A stretch of DNA of 64,000 nt from Lysobacterales bacterium (lineage in GTDB: Bacteria; Pseudomonadota; Gammaproteobacteria; Xanthomonadales; Rhodanobacteraceae). A program made the position numbers and the translations under genes. The notes below the pieces were generated by a model that had not been told where the DNA came from, did no database searches, and worked only from the letters and a program-made list of their open reading frames with translations. The stretch lies in contig JADJHN010000002.1 in assembly GCA_016707485.1 (NCBI GenBank), positions 558,001 through 622,000 on the forward strand. Reading direction: 5' to 3'. Of the stretch, positions 34,027 to 43,227 are shown one piece after another (position 1 is the first letter of the stretch; each line of letters starts with the position of its first letter).

Positions 34027-37000
34027 TCAATCCGTGACGCGCTTGCGCAAGGTCAGGCGCGCGCTGGGCGCGGCACTGCGCACGACACCAAGCTCGGCGG
34101 CGACATCGGCGTAACCGAGCAAGGCGGCGACTTCCCCGGCGCTGCGCCCGAGCGTGTCGGTTTGTTCAAGGCGCGCATTGTGTGATTTCAGCAGTCGGGC
34201 CACGCCCAGCAGACCATGCATGGCGCAGGCATGCAGCGGGCTGACGCCGCGTTGGTCACGGCTGTTGACTGCCGCACCCTTGCCCAGCAGGACCTCGGCA
34301 AGTCTGGCGAGATGCTGGGCATCACAGGGCGCACCGGGTTCGGCGCGCGCTCCCAGCAGGAGCAGCAAGGCATCCTGTCCGTTCTGGTTGCACAGGTCGA
34401 TGCGTGCACCGTGGCGCAGCAGCAGTTCCAGCAACTCGCTGGCCACGGCAGTATCGCGGCTGTCGAAGGCGAACTGGGCGGCGGCCTGCAAGGCGGTGTT
34501 GCCGCGATCGTCGGCGGCGTTCGCATCGGCACCATGTTCGAGCAGGGGCTGGGCCAGGCGCGGCAGGCCGAGTGCCGCGGCAATCATCAATGGCGTGCCG
34601 CCCCCGGGCAGGCGCTGATCGGCATCCACCTCATGCAGCAACAAGGTGCGCACCACCGCTTCGCGCCGCCCCGCCACCGCTGCCGACAGGCAGGTTGCCC
34701 CCGAGTAGGAGGCCTGGCGTGGATTCGCACCACTGTCGAGCAGGCGCACCACCAGCGCCGCATAGCCCGAGCCTGCGGCACGGATCAGCGCGCTGGCACC
34801 CTGGTTGTCGATGCTGTCGACGGCAAGGCCAAGGTTCAGCAGCTTGTCGATGGCATCGATGTCGCCACTGGCGGCGGCGGCGGGAAGGTCCGAACCACGC
34901 AAGGCACGACCTGGCAGGCGCCAGCGTGGCCAATTCAGCCAATAGACCAGGTCGCGGTCGGCACGGCTCAAGGCAAGGCCGAGCGGTGTCTCGCCACTTT
35001 CCGTGGCGCGCTCGGGATCGGCACCGGCACCGACCAGGGCACGCACCACGGCGACCGCACGCGCACCGCTGGCCTTGAGCGCATGGTGCAAGGGCATGCG
35101 CCCGCGCGCGTCGCGTGCATTGGCATCGGCGCCGCGCGCCAGGAGAAATTCAACCAGGGGCGCTTCGCCCAGGGCGGCCGCCAGATGCAGGGCGCTGGTC
35201 TCGCCCGGGCCACGCCCGCACCAATCCGCGCCACGTTCGAGCAGGTCGACAACCAGGTCCACCAGCTCGCGATTGTCCGCGCCGACCGGCGCGCGGGCGA
35301 GCAGGTCGGCGACCAGGCCACCACGGTCGAAGGCAATGGCATGGCTGAGCAATTGCCGCAATGCCGCGCTACTGGCCGGCAGGTTGGCGAGCAAGGCGTC
35401 ACTGAGCAATTTCCCGTTTTCCATCACGGCGTCGGCCAGGCCCAGGTTGCAGACCCAATTGCGCGCGCGCTCGTGTTCGGCATCGAGCAAGCCGAAATAC
35501 AGCTGGGCCAGTTCGCCGGGGGAGCGCCTGCCGATGCTCTCGCGCATGCCGGCGGCGACATCCCAATGGCCGAAGCGCAGCGCATCGAGCAGATGCAGGA
35601 TTTCCTCGGCGGCGGGGTCGGTGCCCTTTTCTGTCGCCAGATTGCTCGGCACGGTGAAGGCCGGATCGAGCCTGGCGACAATCGGCCAACGCCCGCTGGC
35701 CTGGGCATGGTCGATGGCACGACGGCCATCATTGGCGGCCAGCGCCGGATCTGCGCCAAGCGAAAGCAGGGCACGCACGACTTCCTCGTTGGCCGTGCGC
35801 GATCCACAAGCGATGATCAGGGCGGTGCGGCCGAGCGAGTCGCGCCGGTTCGGATCGACCTTGCGCCTGCCCAGCGCCTGGATGATCGGCACCGAGCCGG
35901 CGCGCGCGGCTTCCATCAAGGCACTGGTGCCATTGCGATCGTACAGGTCGGCGTTGGCACCCAGTGCAAGCAAGGCCTCGGCAATCTGAGCATGACCATC
36001 CAGTGCCGCCACCATCAGCGCCGTGCGCTCGAGGCGGCCACGCGCATCCAGATCCAGCTTGCGCTTGCCCAGCAGCTTGACGCCGGCGGCATCATCGTCG
36101 GCGACACCGGCCGCCAGCAGCAAGGCCGGCTGGGCATGCTCGACGGTGGCCGCTGCGCCGTGCTCCAGCAGATAGCCGGCAAGGGTCCAGTTGCCGTTGG
36201 CACAGGCGTTGCCAAGCGCGGTCAGGCCTTCGCGGTTGACCGCATCGAGCGGCACCCCGGCATCGACCAGCAGGGCGGCGACAACGGGTTCGCCACACAG
36301 GGCGGCATGATGCAGGGCGGTATTGCCGGCGGCATCGAGGGCTCCCGGATTGGCGCCATTGGCAAGCAGGGTCATGACCGCATCGGGGCGGCCCTGGAAG
36401 CTGTCGCGGGTGGCGGCAATCAGCGGTGGCAGGCCGGCATGGCTGCGATTGACATCGACGCCCTTGGCGATCAGCGCGCGCAGCAGGCGCAGGTCGGGAA
36501 GGGTTGCCGCATGCACGAGCACGCTGCGCTGATCGCGGTCGCGTTCGTGCGGCGCGGTATCCGGATTGGCGCCGAGCTGCAGCGCCTGCAATGCCATATC
36601 TATCTGCGCCGAACGCGCCGCGGCGAGCAGGGTGGCATCGGGATCGGCCTGGCCCTCGAGCAATGGCGGTACCGGCGGCGACACTTCCTCCGCATCAGTG
36701 GCCTGCGCCAGCGATTCGCGCTGGCGCAGGCTGCGTTGCCGGCGTGCCTCGGCATACAGCGCATTCGCGCAGCGCGTGGCCAGGGCCAGCGACGCCAGCG
36801 GGGCGACCAGCAAGCCATGCATGAGGATCAGGCCAAGGCGGTTGTCGCTGCTCAATGTGGCACCGAACACGCCCGGTGCGAGGGCGCTGACGCAAAGGGC
36901 AAGCACAGCCAGCGCGCTCGGCAGGCCGTGACTGAAGAACAGCTCGTGCTCGCCGGCAAGATGTCGCGCGAAGGCCAGCGAGCGACGCAGCGCCGTGGTC

Positions 37001-37434
37001 AACCAGAAGCCACGGGCGACTTCCGGCCAGGCATCGTCCCAGAGCAGCGGCAAGGCGAACACGGCCCAGATGCGCCACATCGAGAGTACGCCGATCAGCA
37101 GTGCAGCCGACAAGGCAAGCGCTCCGCCCAGGGAGGGTTCGCGCAGCAACCACCAGGTCGGCAGCAGCAGCAGGGCGGCGATGAAAACCGCAAACAGGAC
37201 CAGCACAAGCAGGGCGGCCAGCCCGCGCCGCGCGATACTGCGCACGAAACTCTCTTCCATGTCGAAGCCGATGCTTGCGCAGAGCGCCGTCAGCATCAGG
37301 GCATCGCCGACCAGGAGCAGGATCGGCACGAGCCAGTCGGTGGCGGCAAGGGCCGCCGCGAAAGCCAGCAATGCAGGCACGAATCGAGCCAGTCCGGCGA
37401 GCAGCGAACGCGGGCGGGCAGCGGATTTTTGCAT
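34027..37434 (-). CDS. Giant membrane protein with ankyrin repeats
   Basis: Protein of about 1,135 residues. The first 240 residues contain about six hydrophobic segments (such as FVPALLAFAAALAATDWLVPILLLVGDAL), followed by a cytoplasmic or periplasmic region made almost wholly of ankyrin repeats (about 290-1100), seen as GNTALHHAAL, GLTALGNACANGNW, GTSALMEAARAG and GRTALIIACGS. A non-ankyrin spacer lies near residues 590-690. Ankyrin arrays bind proteins; the partner is unknown. ATG 37434 is used; a GTG at 37446 is the alternative. Confidence 0.85.
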   Translation of the reverse strand: MQKSAARPRSLLAGLARFVPALLAFAAALAATDWLVPILLLVGDALMLTALCASIGFDMEESFVRSIARRGLAALLVLVLFAVFIAALLLLPTWWLLREPSLGGALALSAALLIGVLSMWRIWAVFALPLLWDDAWPEVARGFWLTTALRRSLAFARHLAGEHELFFSHGLPSALAVLALCVSALAPGVFGATLSSDNRLGLILMHGLLVAPLASLALATRCANALYAEARRQRSLRQRESLAQATDAEEVSPPVPPLLEGQADPDATLLAAARSAQIDMALQALQLGANPDTAPHERDRDQRSVLVHAATLPDLRLLRALIAKGVDVNRSHAGLPPLIAATRDSFQGRPDAVMTLLANGANPGALDAAGNTALHHAALCGEPVVAALLVDAGVPLDAVNREGLTALGNACANGNWTLAGYLLEHGAAATVEHAQPALLLAAGVADDDAAGVKLLGKRKLDLDARGRLERTALMVAALDGHAQIAEALLALGANADLYDRNGTSALMEAARAGSVPIIQALGRRKVDPNRRDSLGRTALIIACGSRTANEEVVRALLSLGADPALAANDGRRAIDHAQASGRWPIVARLDPAFTVPSNLATEKGTDPAAEEILHLLDALRFGHWDVAAGMRESIGRRSPGELAQLYFGLLDAEHERARNWVCNLGLADAVMENGKLLSDALLANLPASSAALRQLLSHAIAFDRGGLVADLLARAPVGADNRELVDLVVDLLERGADWCGRGPGETSALHLAAALGEAPLVEFLLARGADANARDARGRMPLHHALKASGARAVAVVRALVGAGADPERATESGETPLGLALSRADRDLVYWLNWPRWRLPGRALRGSDLPAAAASGDIDAIDKLLNLGLAVDSIDNQGASALIRAAGSGYAALVVRLLDSGANPRQASYSGATCLSAAVAGRREAVVRTLLLHEVDADQRLPGGGTPLMIAAALGLPRLAQPLLEHGADANAADDRGNTALQAAAQFAFDSRDTAVASELLELLLRHGARIDLCNQNGQDALLLLLGARAEPGAPCDAQHLARLAEVLLGKGAAVNSRDQRGVSPLHACAMHGLLGVARLLKSHNARLEQTDTLGRSAGEVAALLGYADVAAELGVVRSAAPSARLTLRKRVTD

Positions 37435-37549
37435 CTCGTGCGACACCCTCGGCCAGGTCGCGAAGGAAGCGACGCGTGGGATCAGTATATCGACGTGCAG
37501 CGCCGTTGGGCTGACCGGCGCGCGCCGTGCACGACCGGCAGCAACGCGC

Positions 37550-37801
37550 TCAGGCCGTGGCGTCGGCGGGCGCTGACGGCGGGAATTGCAGGTGGTAGCC
37601 CTGCACGTCCAGGTTGACCATCACTTCGTCAACATTCTCCCGCGCCAGTTTGCGCCGCGAAGACAGTTCGATCTCGATGACGAAGGCGAGGGCGCCCAGG
37701 TGCTCGGCGATCGGCCCGGGCAGCACATCGAAGGCGTCGGCAGCGCGCAGATAAACGTAAGTCTCGGCACGGCGCAGGCTCTTGTAGACAAAACACTGCA
37801 T
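37550..37801 (-). CDS. YcgL-domain protein
   Basis: Small protein of 83 residues matching the YcgL (DUF709) family over its whole length: MQCFVYKSLRRAETYVYLRAADAF...ELSSRRKLARENVDEVMVNLDVQGYHLQFPP. AGGAG stands eight bases before ATG 37801. The family is confined mainly to gammaproteobacteria and its molecular role is not settled. It lies between two long minus-strand genes. Confidence 0.9.
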   Translation of the reverse strand: MQCFVYKSLRRAETYVYLRAADAFDVLPGPIAEHLGALAFVIEIELSSRRKLARENVDEVMVNLDVQGYHLQFPPSAPADATA

Positions 37802-37863
37802 CGGCAGCACTCCTGGACAAGTCGGCCTGCGAGGATAACGCAGGCCGACTTGCCGCGGCCGCG

Positions 37864-40800
37864 CTACGGCGTGGGTGCACCGAAACTGGTCGGTGCCGCA
37901 GGCGCGACAATCTTCCGGCCTGGATGCCGGGTCAGCTCGGCCAGCAACTCGCTGACGGCTTTCTCGACACTCGGATCGCGCCCGGCGGCGAGCAGCTCGG
38001 GGCGATCGATGACCTCGATATCCGGACTGACGCCTTCATTCTCGACTGCCCAGTTGCCGTCGGTATCGAGGAAGCGGAAGGTCGCCGCGAGCAGGGTGCC
38101 ACCATCGGCCAGCGACGGGTTACCCGAGATGCCGATGAGGCCGCCCCAGGTGCGCGTGCCGATCAGCTTGCCGAGGCCAAGCTTGCGGAAATAGTACGGC
38201 AGGGCATCGCCGCCCGAACTGGCCAGCCCATTGATCAGCATCGCCTTGGGTCCGTTGTGCGAGAGCATCGGCGTCGCCTGTGGATCAAGCCCGCGCCGCT
38301 TCCAGTAATTGAGTGGCTTGCGCGCCAGCAACTCGATCATGCGATCCGGAATGAAACCGCCGCCGTTGTAGCGGTCATCGATGATCAGCGCCTCCTTGTC
38401 GGCATAGGCGAGCATGCCGCGGAACAGCTCGCGATTGCCGTCGACTGCGGTGTTCGGCACGTGGATATAGCCGATGCGTCCGCCGGACAGGCGATCGACC
38501 ATGGCGCGGCGGGCGCTCACCCAGTCTGCATAACGCAGGTTCAACTCGGAAGTCAGGGTCTCCACGCGCAGGCTGCGCGCACCCTTGCCATCGGCACGCG
38601 GGCTGATGCGCAGGTCGACCTTCTGCCCGCCCTTGCCCTGCAGCAATTGGTAGAAGTTCTTTACCGTGCGCGTATCCACACCGTCGACGGCGATGATGAA
38701 ATCGCCGGCCTTGACCTTTGCCGAGGGCGCATCCAGCGGCGAGCGATTGCGCTCCTCCCAGTCACGCCCCGGGAAAATTCTCTCGATGCGGAAATAGCCC
38801 GAGGCATCGGCGACGATTTCCGCGCCAAGCAGGCCGCCCGGCGTGCGCTCGACCTTCGGCTGGTCGCCCTGTTGCACATAGACATGTCCGGCCTGCATCT
38901 CGCCGGCCAGTTCCTGGAACAGGTAATCGAGATCCTGGCGCGTGGCGACATGGGCAACCAATGGCTCATAGCGTGCGCGAACCGCGTTCCAGCGCTCGAT
39001 GCCGCCATGCACGTTCGGGTCGTAGAACCAGTCGCGCAGGATGCGCCAACCGTCGACAAACTCCTGCTGCCACTCGCGGGGCGGATCGACCAGCAGCTTC
39101 AACTGCGACAGGTCCAGCGCCGCCTTGCCCGGATCCTGGTCGGCCTTGGCCTCGATGCGGGCAAACTTGCCGCTGAACTGGACGAGCAGATGCTTGCCAT
39201 CCGCAGCCAGGCGATAGTCGTCGATGCCGCCGGCGACCTTGCTGTCCTTTTCGGCCTCGATGCCGAGCATGCGCAATTCGGCACTGCCTTCGCCACGGCC
39301 ACCGCTGACCGCCGTGTAGAACACCGCCTCGCTGCCGGCCTGCAGTTTCTGGTAATTGCCGTTGCTCGCCTTGAGTACCTGTTCGCGGCCGATGATGCCT
39401 TCGAGATCGACGCGCATCACCTCGGCATCTGCAGGTGCCGCCGGCTTTTTCGCAGCCCCGTTTGCCGCTGCCTTGGCCTGATACAGGAACGGCCCGCTGG
39501 CAGCGAGGCTGACCGCGTAGATGCGTGTGGCATTGGTGTACAGGTAGTTCTGCTCGAAGGCGCTGAACTGCAACTGGAAATCGCGATTGGACAGGTAATA
39601 GAGCCAGCGCCCATCCGGATCGAAGGCCGGACTGAAGGCGCTTGAAGTGGCCTCGGTGACGGCACTGCGCGAGCCGTCCTGCAGCGAATACATCCACACC
39701 TGGTTGAGGCCGGCGTCGTTTTCCAGCGTGTAGGCAAGCCAGCGGCCATCTGGCGACCAGCGATATTCGGTGATGTCGTCATGGCGGCCACGGTCGACCT
39801 CGGTCGTGGCCGAGCTGTCGACGTTGACGATGCGCAGGCGCTGCTGCTTGTCGGCATAGGCAAGGTGGCGTCCATCCGGCGACCAGATCGGCGCAAAGCG
39901 CCAGATGCCGCCGTCATGGGTCAGGCGCTTGGCCGCGCCGGCATCGAGGTCCTGCAGGTAGATCTCGTATTCGCCGCTGGCGTCGGAGAGAAACGCGGCG
40001 CGGCGCGCATCCGGGGAAAGGCTGACGCCCAGCTCGCGCGCATCCGGCGTGTGCGAGATGTTGCGCACATCCGGCGCCTCGCCGGTGAGACGGAACAGCT
40101 CGCCGCGCGCGGCAAACACGATCGTGCTGGCGTCTTCATTGAGATCGAAGGATTCAACCTGGCCGGCGACGTTCTTCCAGCTTGGCAGGGTCTGCGGGAA
40201 ATCGCCGGTGACGCGGATCGGCACTTCGCGGGTCTCTCCGCTCTGCGCATCGAAACGCCAGATTGCCCCGCCATTCTCGAAGACGATCGCATCCTTGCCG
40301 GCACTTGGCCAGAGCACGTCGAAATCCTTGAACGTGGTCACCTGGCGTGCCTCGCCGCCTGTGGCCGGCATGGCGAACAGGTTCATCGTGTAGTTGCGGT
40401 CGGAAGTGAAATAGATGGTGTCGCCGATCCACATGGGCTGGTTGTCGGTGGCGACGTTGTCGGTCAGCCGCTGCGAGGTGTTGCCGACCAGGTCGTAGGT
40501 CCAGACATCCTGCGCGCGGCCGCCGCGGTAGCGTTTCCAGCTGCGGAACTCGCGATCGATCGGCGTGTACACATAGCTCTTGCCTTCCGGCGAGAACATG
40601 CCGCCGCCGGTCTCGGGCACGGCCAGCGGGGTTTCCATGCCGCCCTCGACCGGCACCAGATACGGCCGACCGCCACGGTCATCGGTCGGCACGCGATTGG
40701 CGCGGACAAGGATGTTCCTGCCATCCGGCGTCCAGTCGAGCACGCGATAGTCGGTGCCGCCACGCACAGGCTGCGGGCCAATGTCGTTGTAGAAGGTCAA

Positions 40801-41109
40801 CTGCGTTGGCTGGCCGCCGCTGGCCGGCATCACGAAGACCTGGCGCGTGCCGTCGTACTCGGCGGAAAAGGCGATCGAGCGGCAATCCGGCGAGAACTTC
40901 GGATACAGCTCCTGCCCCGCATGCGAGGTCAGGCGCAGGGCGATGCCACCACTTGCCGCCACCGTGTAGATGTCGCCAGCCTGGACAAAGGTGATCGCGT
41001 CTGCGCAGACATCGGGGAAACGCAGCAGGCGCGCATTGCCCGCAGGCAGCGCATGGACAAGCGGAGCCGCACCGAGAAGAAGTACGGCGGCGACAACAGA
41101 TGGACGCAT
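37864..41109 (-). CDS. Tricorn-like S41 peptidase (second copy)
   Basis: Exported peptidase of 1,081 residues, same architecture as the copy at 26631: signal peptide (about 1-21), PD40/WD40-type propellers (about 25-640, SPDCRSIAFSAEYDGTRQVFVMPASGG), PDZ-like domain (about 760-860) and S41 core. The serine lies in GLASSGGDALPYYFRKLG and the histidine in EMQAGHVYVQQGD. A proline/alanine linker occurs near residues 545-560. Sequence divergence between the copies is considerable, so this is an old duplication and probably a different specificity. ATG 41109 is chosen over a GTG one codon earlier. Confidence 0.92.
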   Translation of the reverse strand: MRPSVVAAVLLLGAAPLVHALPAGNARLLRFPDVCADAITFVQAGDIYTVAASGGIALRLTSHAGQELYPKFSPDCRSIAFSAEYDGTRQVFVMPASGGQPTQLTFYNDIGPQPVRGGTDYRVLDWTPDGRNILVRANRVPTDDRGGRPYLVPVEGGMETPLAVPETGGGMFSPEGKSYVYTPIDREFRSWKRYRGGRAQDVWTYDLVGNTSQRLTDNVATDNQPMWIGDTIYFTSDRNYTMNLFAMPATGGEARQVTTFKDFDVLWPSAGKDAIVFENGGAIWRFDAQSGETREVPIRVTGDFPQTLPSWKNVAGQVESFDLNEDASTIVFAARGELFRLTGEAPDVRNISHTPDARELGVSLSPDARRAAFLSDASGEYEIYLQDLDAGAAKRLTHDGGIWRFAPIWSPDGRHLAYADKQQRLRIVNVDSSATTEVDRGRHDDITEYRWSPDGRWLAYTLENDAGLNQVWMYSLQDGSRSAVTEATSSAFSPAFDPDGRWLYYLSNRDFQLQFSAFEQNYLYTNATRIYAVSLAASGPFLYQAKAAANGAAKKPAAPADAEVMRVDLEGIIGREQVLKASNGNYQKLQAGSEAVFYTAVSGGRGEGSAELRMLGIEAEKDSKVAGGIDDYRLAADGKHLLVQFSGKFARIEAKADQDPGKAALDLSQLKLLVDPPREWQQEFVDGWRILRDWFYDPNVHGGIERWNAVRARYEPLVAHVATRQDLDYLFQELAGEMQAGHVYVQQGDQPKVERTPGGLLGAEIVADASGYFRIERIFPGRDWEERNRSPLDAPSAKVKAGDFIIAVDGVDTRTVKNFYQLLQGKGGQKVDLRISPRADGKGARSLRVETLTSELNLRYADWVSARRAMVDRLSGGRIGYIHVPNTAVDGNRELFRGMLAYADKEALIIDDRYNGGGFIPDRMIELLARKPLNYWKRRGLDPQATPMLSHNGPKAMLINGLASSGGDALPYYFRKLGLGKLIGTRTWGGLIGISGNPSLADGGTLLAATFRFLDTDGNWAVENEGVSPDIEVIDRPELLAAGRDPSVEKAVSELLAELTRHPGRKIVAPAAPTSFGAPTP

Positions 41110-41203
41110 CACAAACCCCAGGACAACACGGAAAGCCTGATTCTAGCGTCCCGCCGCGTGCAACCTAAGGGTCGAAAGGCACGGTTCGCGCAGGATGCCG
41201 TCC

Positions 41204-41875
41204 TCAGCCGCCGGCAATCGCCCGCTTCATCGCCGCGATGACGCCTGCATAGTCGGATTTGCCGAAGATCGCCGAGCCGGCGACAAAGGTGTCGGCACCG
41301 GCGCGCGCGATCTCGGCGATATTGTCGATTTTCACGCCACCGTCGATTTCCAGGCGGATATCGCGGCCGCTGCGATCGATCAGCTCGCGCGCGCGACGCA
41401 GCTTGTCCAGCGCCGAAGGCAGGAAGCTCTGCCCGCCGAAACCGGGATTGACCGACATGATCAGCACCAGGTCCAGCTGATCGAGGACATGATCGAGATG
41501 ATTCAGCGGCGTGGCCGGATTGAACACCAGGCCGGCCTTGCAGCCTTCGGCGTGGATCAGCTGGATTGTGCGGTCGACATGCTCGGAGGCTTCCGGATGG
41601 AAACTGATGACGCTGGCCCCGGCCCTGGCGAAATCCGGGATGATGCGATCAACCGGCTTGACCATCAGGTGCACGTCGATGGGCGCGCTTACGCCATGCT
41701 TGCGCAAGGCTTCGCAGACCAGCGGACCAATGGTCAGATTCGGCACATAGTGGTTGTCCATGACATCGAAATGGACCCATTCGGCACCGGCGGCAATGAC
41801 GGCATCGACCTCCTCGCCAAGCCGCGCGAAATTGGCCGAGAGGATCGAAGGAGCAATGACGGGAGATTTGGGCAT
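41204..41875 (-). CDS. rpe: Ribulose-phosphate 3-epimerase
   Basis: TIM-barrel enzyme of 223 residues interconverting ribulose-5-phosphate and xylulose-5-phosphate in the pentose phosphate and related pathways. Signatures: IAPSILSANFARLGEEV, HFDVMDNHYVPNLTIGP, HLMVKPVD, MSVNPGFGGQSF and EIDGGVKIDNI, carrying the catalytic aspartates and metal histidines. Start set at ATG 41875; upstream sequence is not conserved in the family and no strong Shine-Dalgarno is visible. Confidence 0.96.
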   Translation of the reverse strand: MPKSPVIAPSILSANFARLGEEVDAVIAAGAEWVHFDVMDNHYVPNLTIGPLVCEALRKHGVSAPIDVHLMVKPVDRIIPDFARAGASVISFHPEASEHVDRTIQLIHAEGCKAGLVFNPATPLNHLDHVLDQLDLVLIMSVNPGFGGQSFLPSALDKLRRARELIDRSGRDIRLEIDGGVKIDNIAEIARAGADTFVAGSAIFGKSDYAGVIAAMKRAIAGG

Positions 41876-42150
41876 GGTACGCGGCCGGTTGCTGGTCGCT
41901 GACGGGCGACAAGCCGACAATGCAACGCGACAGCTTCGGTATTGTCAAATCATTTTCCAATTCGCCTCGCACGTACCTTGGCGTGGCCTCGTGTGTGCGC
42001 AAGCAGGTCGGCGAGGCGCCAGTCGCGGGGTAGCGCCGAACTTGGACAAATACGGCGCGTTGCCAAGGGCGGTGTCGGCAGCCGGCTTCGCGACGCTTGG
42101 CGCGAATGGATTCCATGCCGGTTGCGGGTCGGATCTGCAGGTAGCGCTGC

Positions 42151-42948
42151 TCAGTTGAAGCCGCGTTCCGACTTGATGCGCTCGTAGGCGGCGTTGATCT
42201 CGCGGGCGCGCGATTCGGCGCGTTGCTTGAGCTCGTCGGGAACATTGCCGAGCTTGTCCGGGTGATGCTGGCTCATCAGCTTGCGATAGGCGCGCTTGAT
42301 GTCGCGCGGCTCGGCTTCGTGGGTGATGCCGAGGACGACATAGGGATCCACGGCCGACACCGTGTTGCGCGGGCGTTGCTGCTGCTGGCCCGACCAGTCG
42401 CCTTGCGGGCCCTGGTACTGGTACTGGTAGCGCGGGCCGTAGCCCTTCATCGCGGTGACGGCGGCCAACTCGGCCGCGCTGACGCCGAGTGCATTGCAAA
42501 GCTGATGCAGCATGCCGAGCTTGTTGGCGACCAGGGTGCCTTCGGCGTAGACCAGATCGAGCAGCATGTCGAGCAGCAGGAAGGCCAGATCACGCCGACC
42601 ATGGGTCCACGCGCGCAACTCGGTTACCGCGGAATGTGCGTCGAACTCGGGCGCCTTGCCGAGATTGAACTGTTCGATGGCCAACTGGCGCAGTTCGGGA
42701 TCAAGGCGCAGGCGGTTCATCAAGGCCTCGGCCGCGCGGATTTCAACCTCGGAGACGCGCCCGTCCGATTTCGCCAGGGCGCCGGCAAATGCGAACAGCG
42801 GCGCGATGAACGAGGTCGCATGCGCCGGACGCCGCGATTGCGCCGTGCTCAAATCGAACATGTGGCCGACAAAGGTGCCGATGAGCATGCCGAAGAAATT
42901 GCGGAATACCATCAAGCCGAGGATGGCGCCGACGATCTTGCCGATCAT
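42151..42948 (-). CDS. djlA: Membrane-anchored co-chaperone DjlA
   Basis: Type III DnaJ protein of 265 residues. An N-terminal membrane segment (MIGKIVGAILGLMVFRNFFGMLIGTFVGH) with glycine-rich spacing is followed by a TerB-like helical domain (about 45-150), a Gln-rich linker (YQYQYQGPQ...QQQQ) and a C-terminal J domain (about 195-265) with the HPD tripeptide in SQHHPDKLG. It stimulates DnaK at the inner membrane. It is divergent from purC. Confidence 0.93.
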   Translation of the reverse strand: MIGKIVGAILGLMVFRNFFGMLIGTFVGHMFDLSTAQSRRPAHATSFIAPLFAFAGALAKSDGRVSEVEIRAAEALMNRLRLDPELRQLAIEQFNLGKAPEFDAHSAVTELRAWTHGRRDLAFLLLDMLLDLVYAEGTLVANKLGMLHQLCNALGVSAAELAAVTAMKGYGPRYQYQYQGPQGDWSGQQQQRPRNTVSAVDPYVVLGITHEAEPRDIKRAYRKLMSQHHPDKLGNVPDELKQRAESRAREINAAYERIKSERGFN

Positions 42949-43147
42949 GGATGCGTGCGCCCTCGTCCGCTTTGCGGCGGCATGGCCGGCAGCGCGCGTT
43001 GCGCCTCGGCAGGAATCCGCCGGGACGGACCCATGCAGCGGAATGCGGGGCCGCGAACGGCGCAAGCAGACGGTTTGGGAGGCAGCATGCAGCGAACCTG
43101 ACGCCGGGAAACCACTGATGTTACACGGCTGGCCGGGCGCTCCGCTC

Positions 43148-43191
43148 AAGGCAACGCGGATCAGGTGGCGCCAGCGGATCCGCGTTGCCTT
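43148..43191. repeat. 15-bp perfect inverted repeat before purC
   Basis: AAGGCAACGCGGATC (43148-43162) and its exact complement (43177-43191) around a 14-nt centre that is itself near-palindromic (TGGCGCCA). It ends 36 bp before the purC start, in the djlA-purC divergent gap. No U-tract follows. It could act as a leader structure or be a small dispersed element. Confidence 0.65.
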
Positions 43192-43227
43192 AAACTGCGC
43201 GCTGCCTGATGTCGCGGAACCCGACCT

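Noticed and set aside
41876..42150. Possible small gene between rpe and djlA
   Set aside because: Frames there are arginine-rich and lack ribosome-binding sites or recognisable motifs; I take it as promoter and untranslated sequence.
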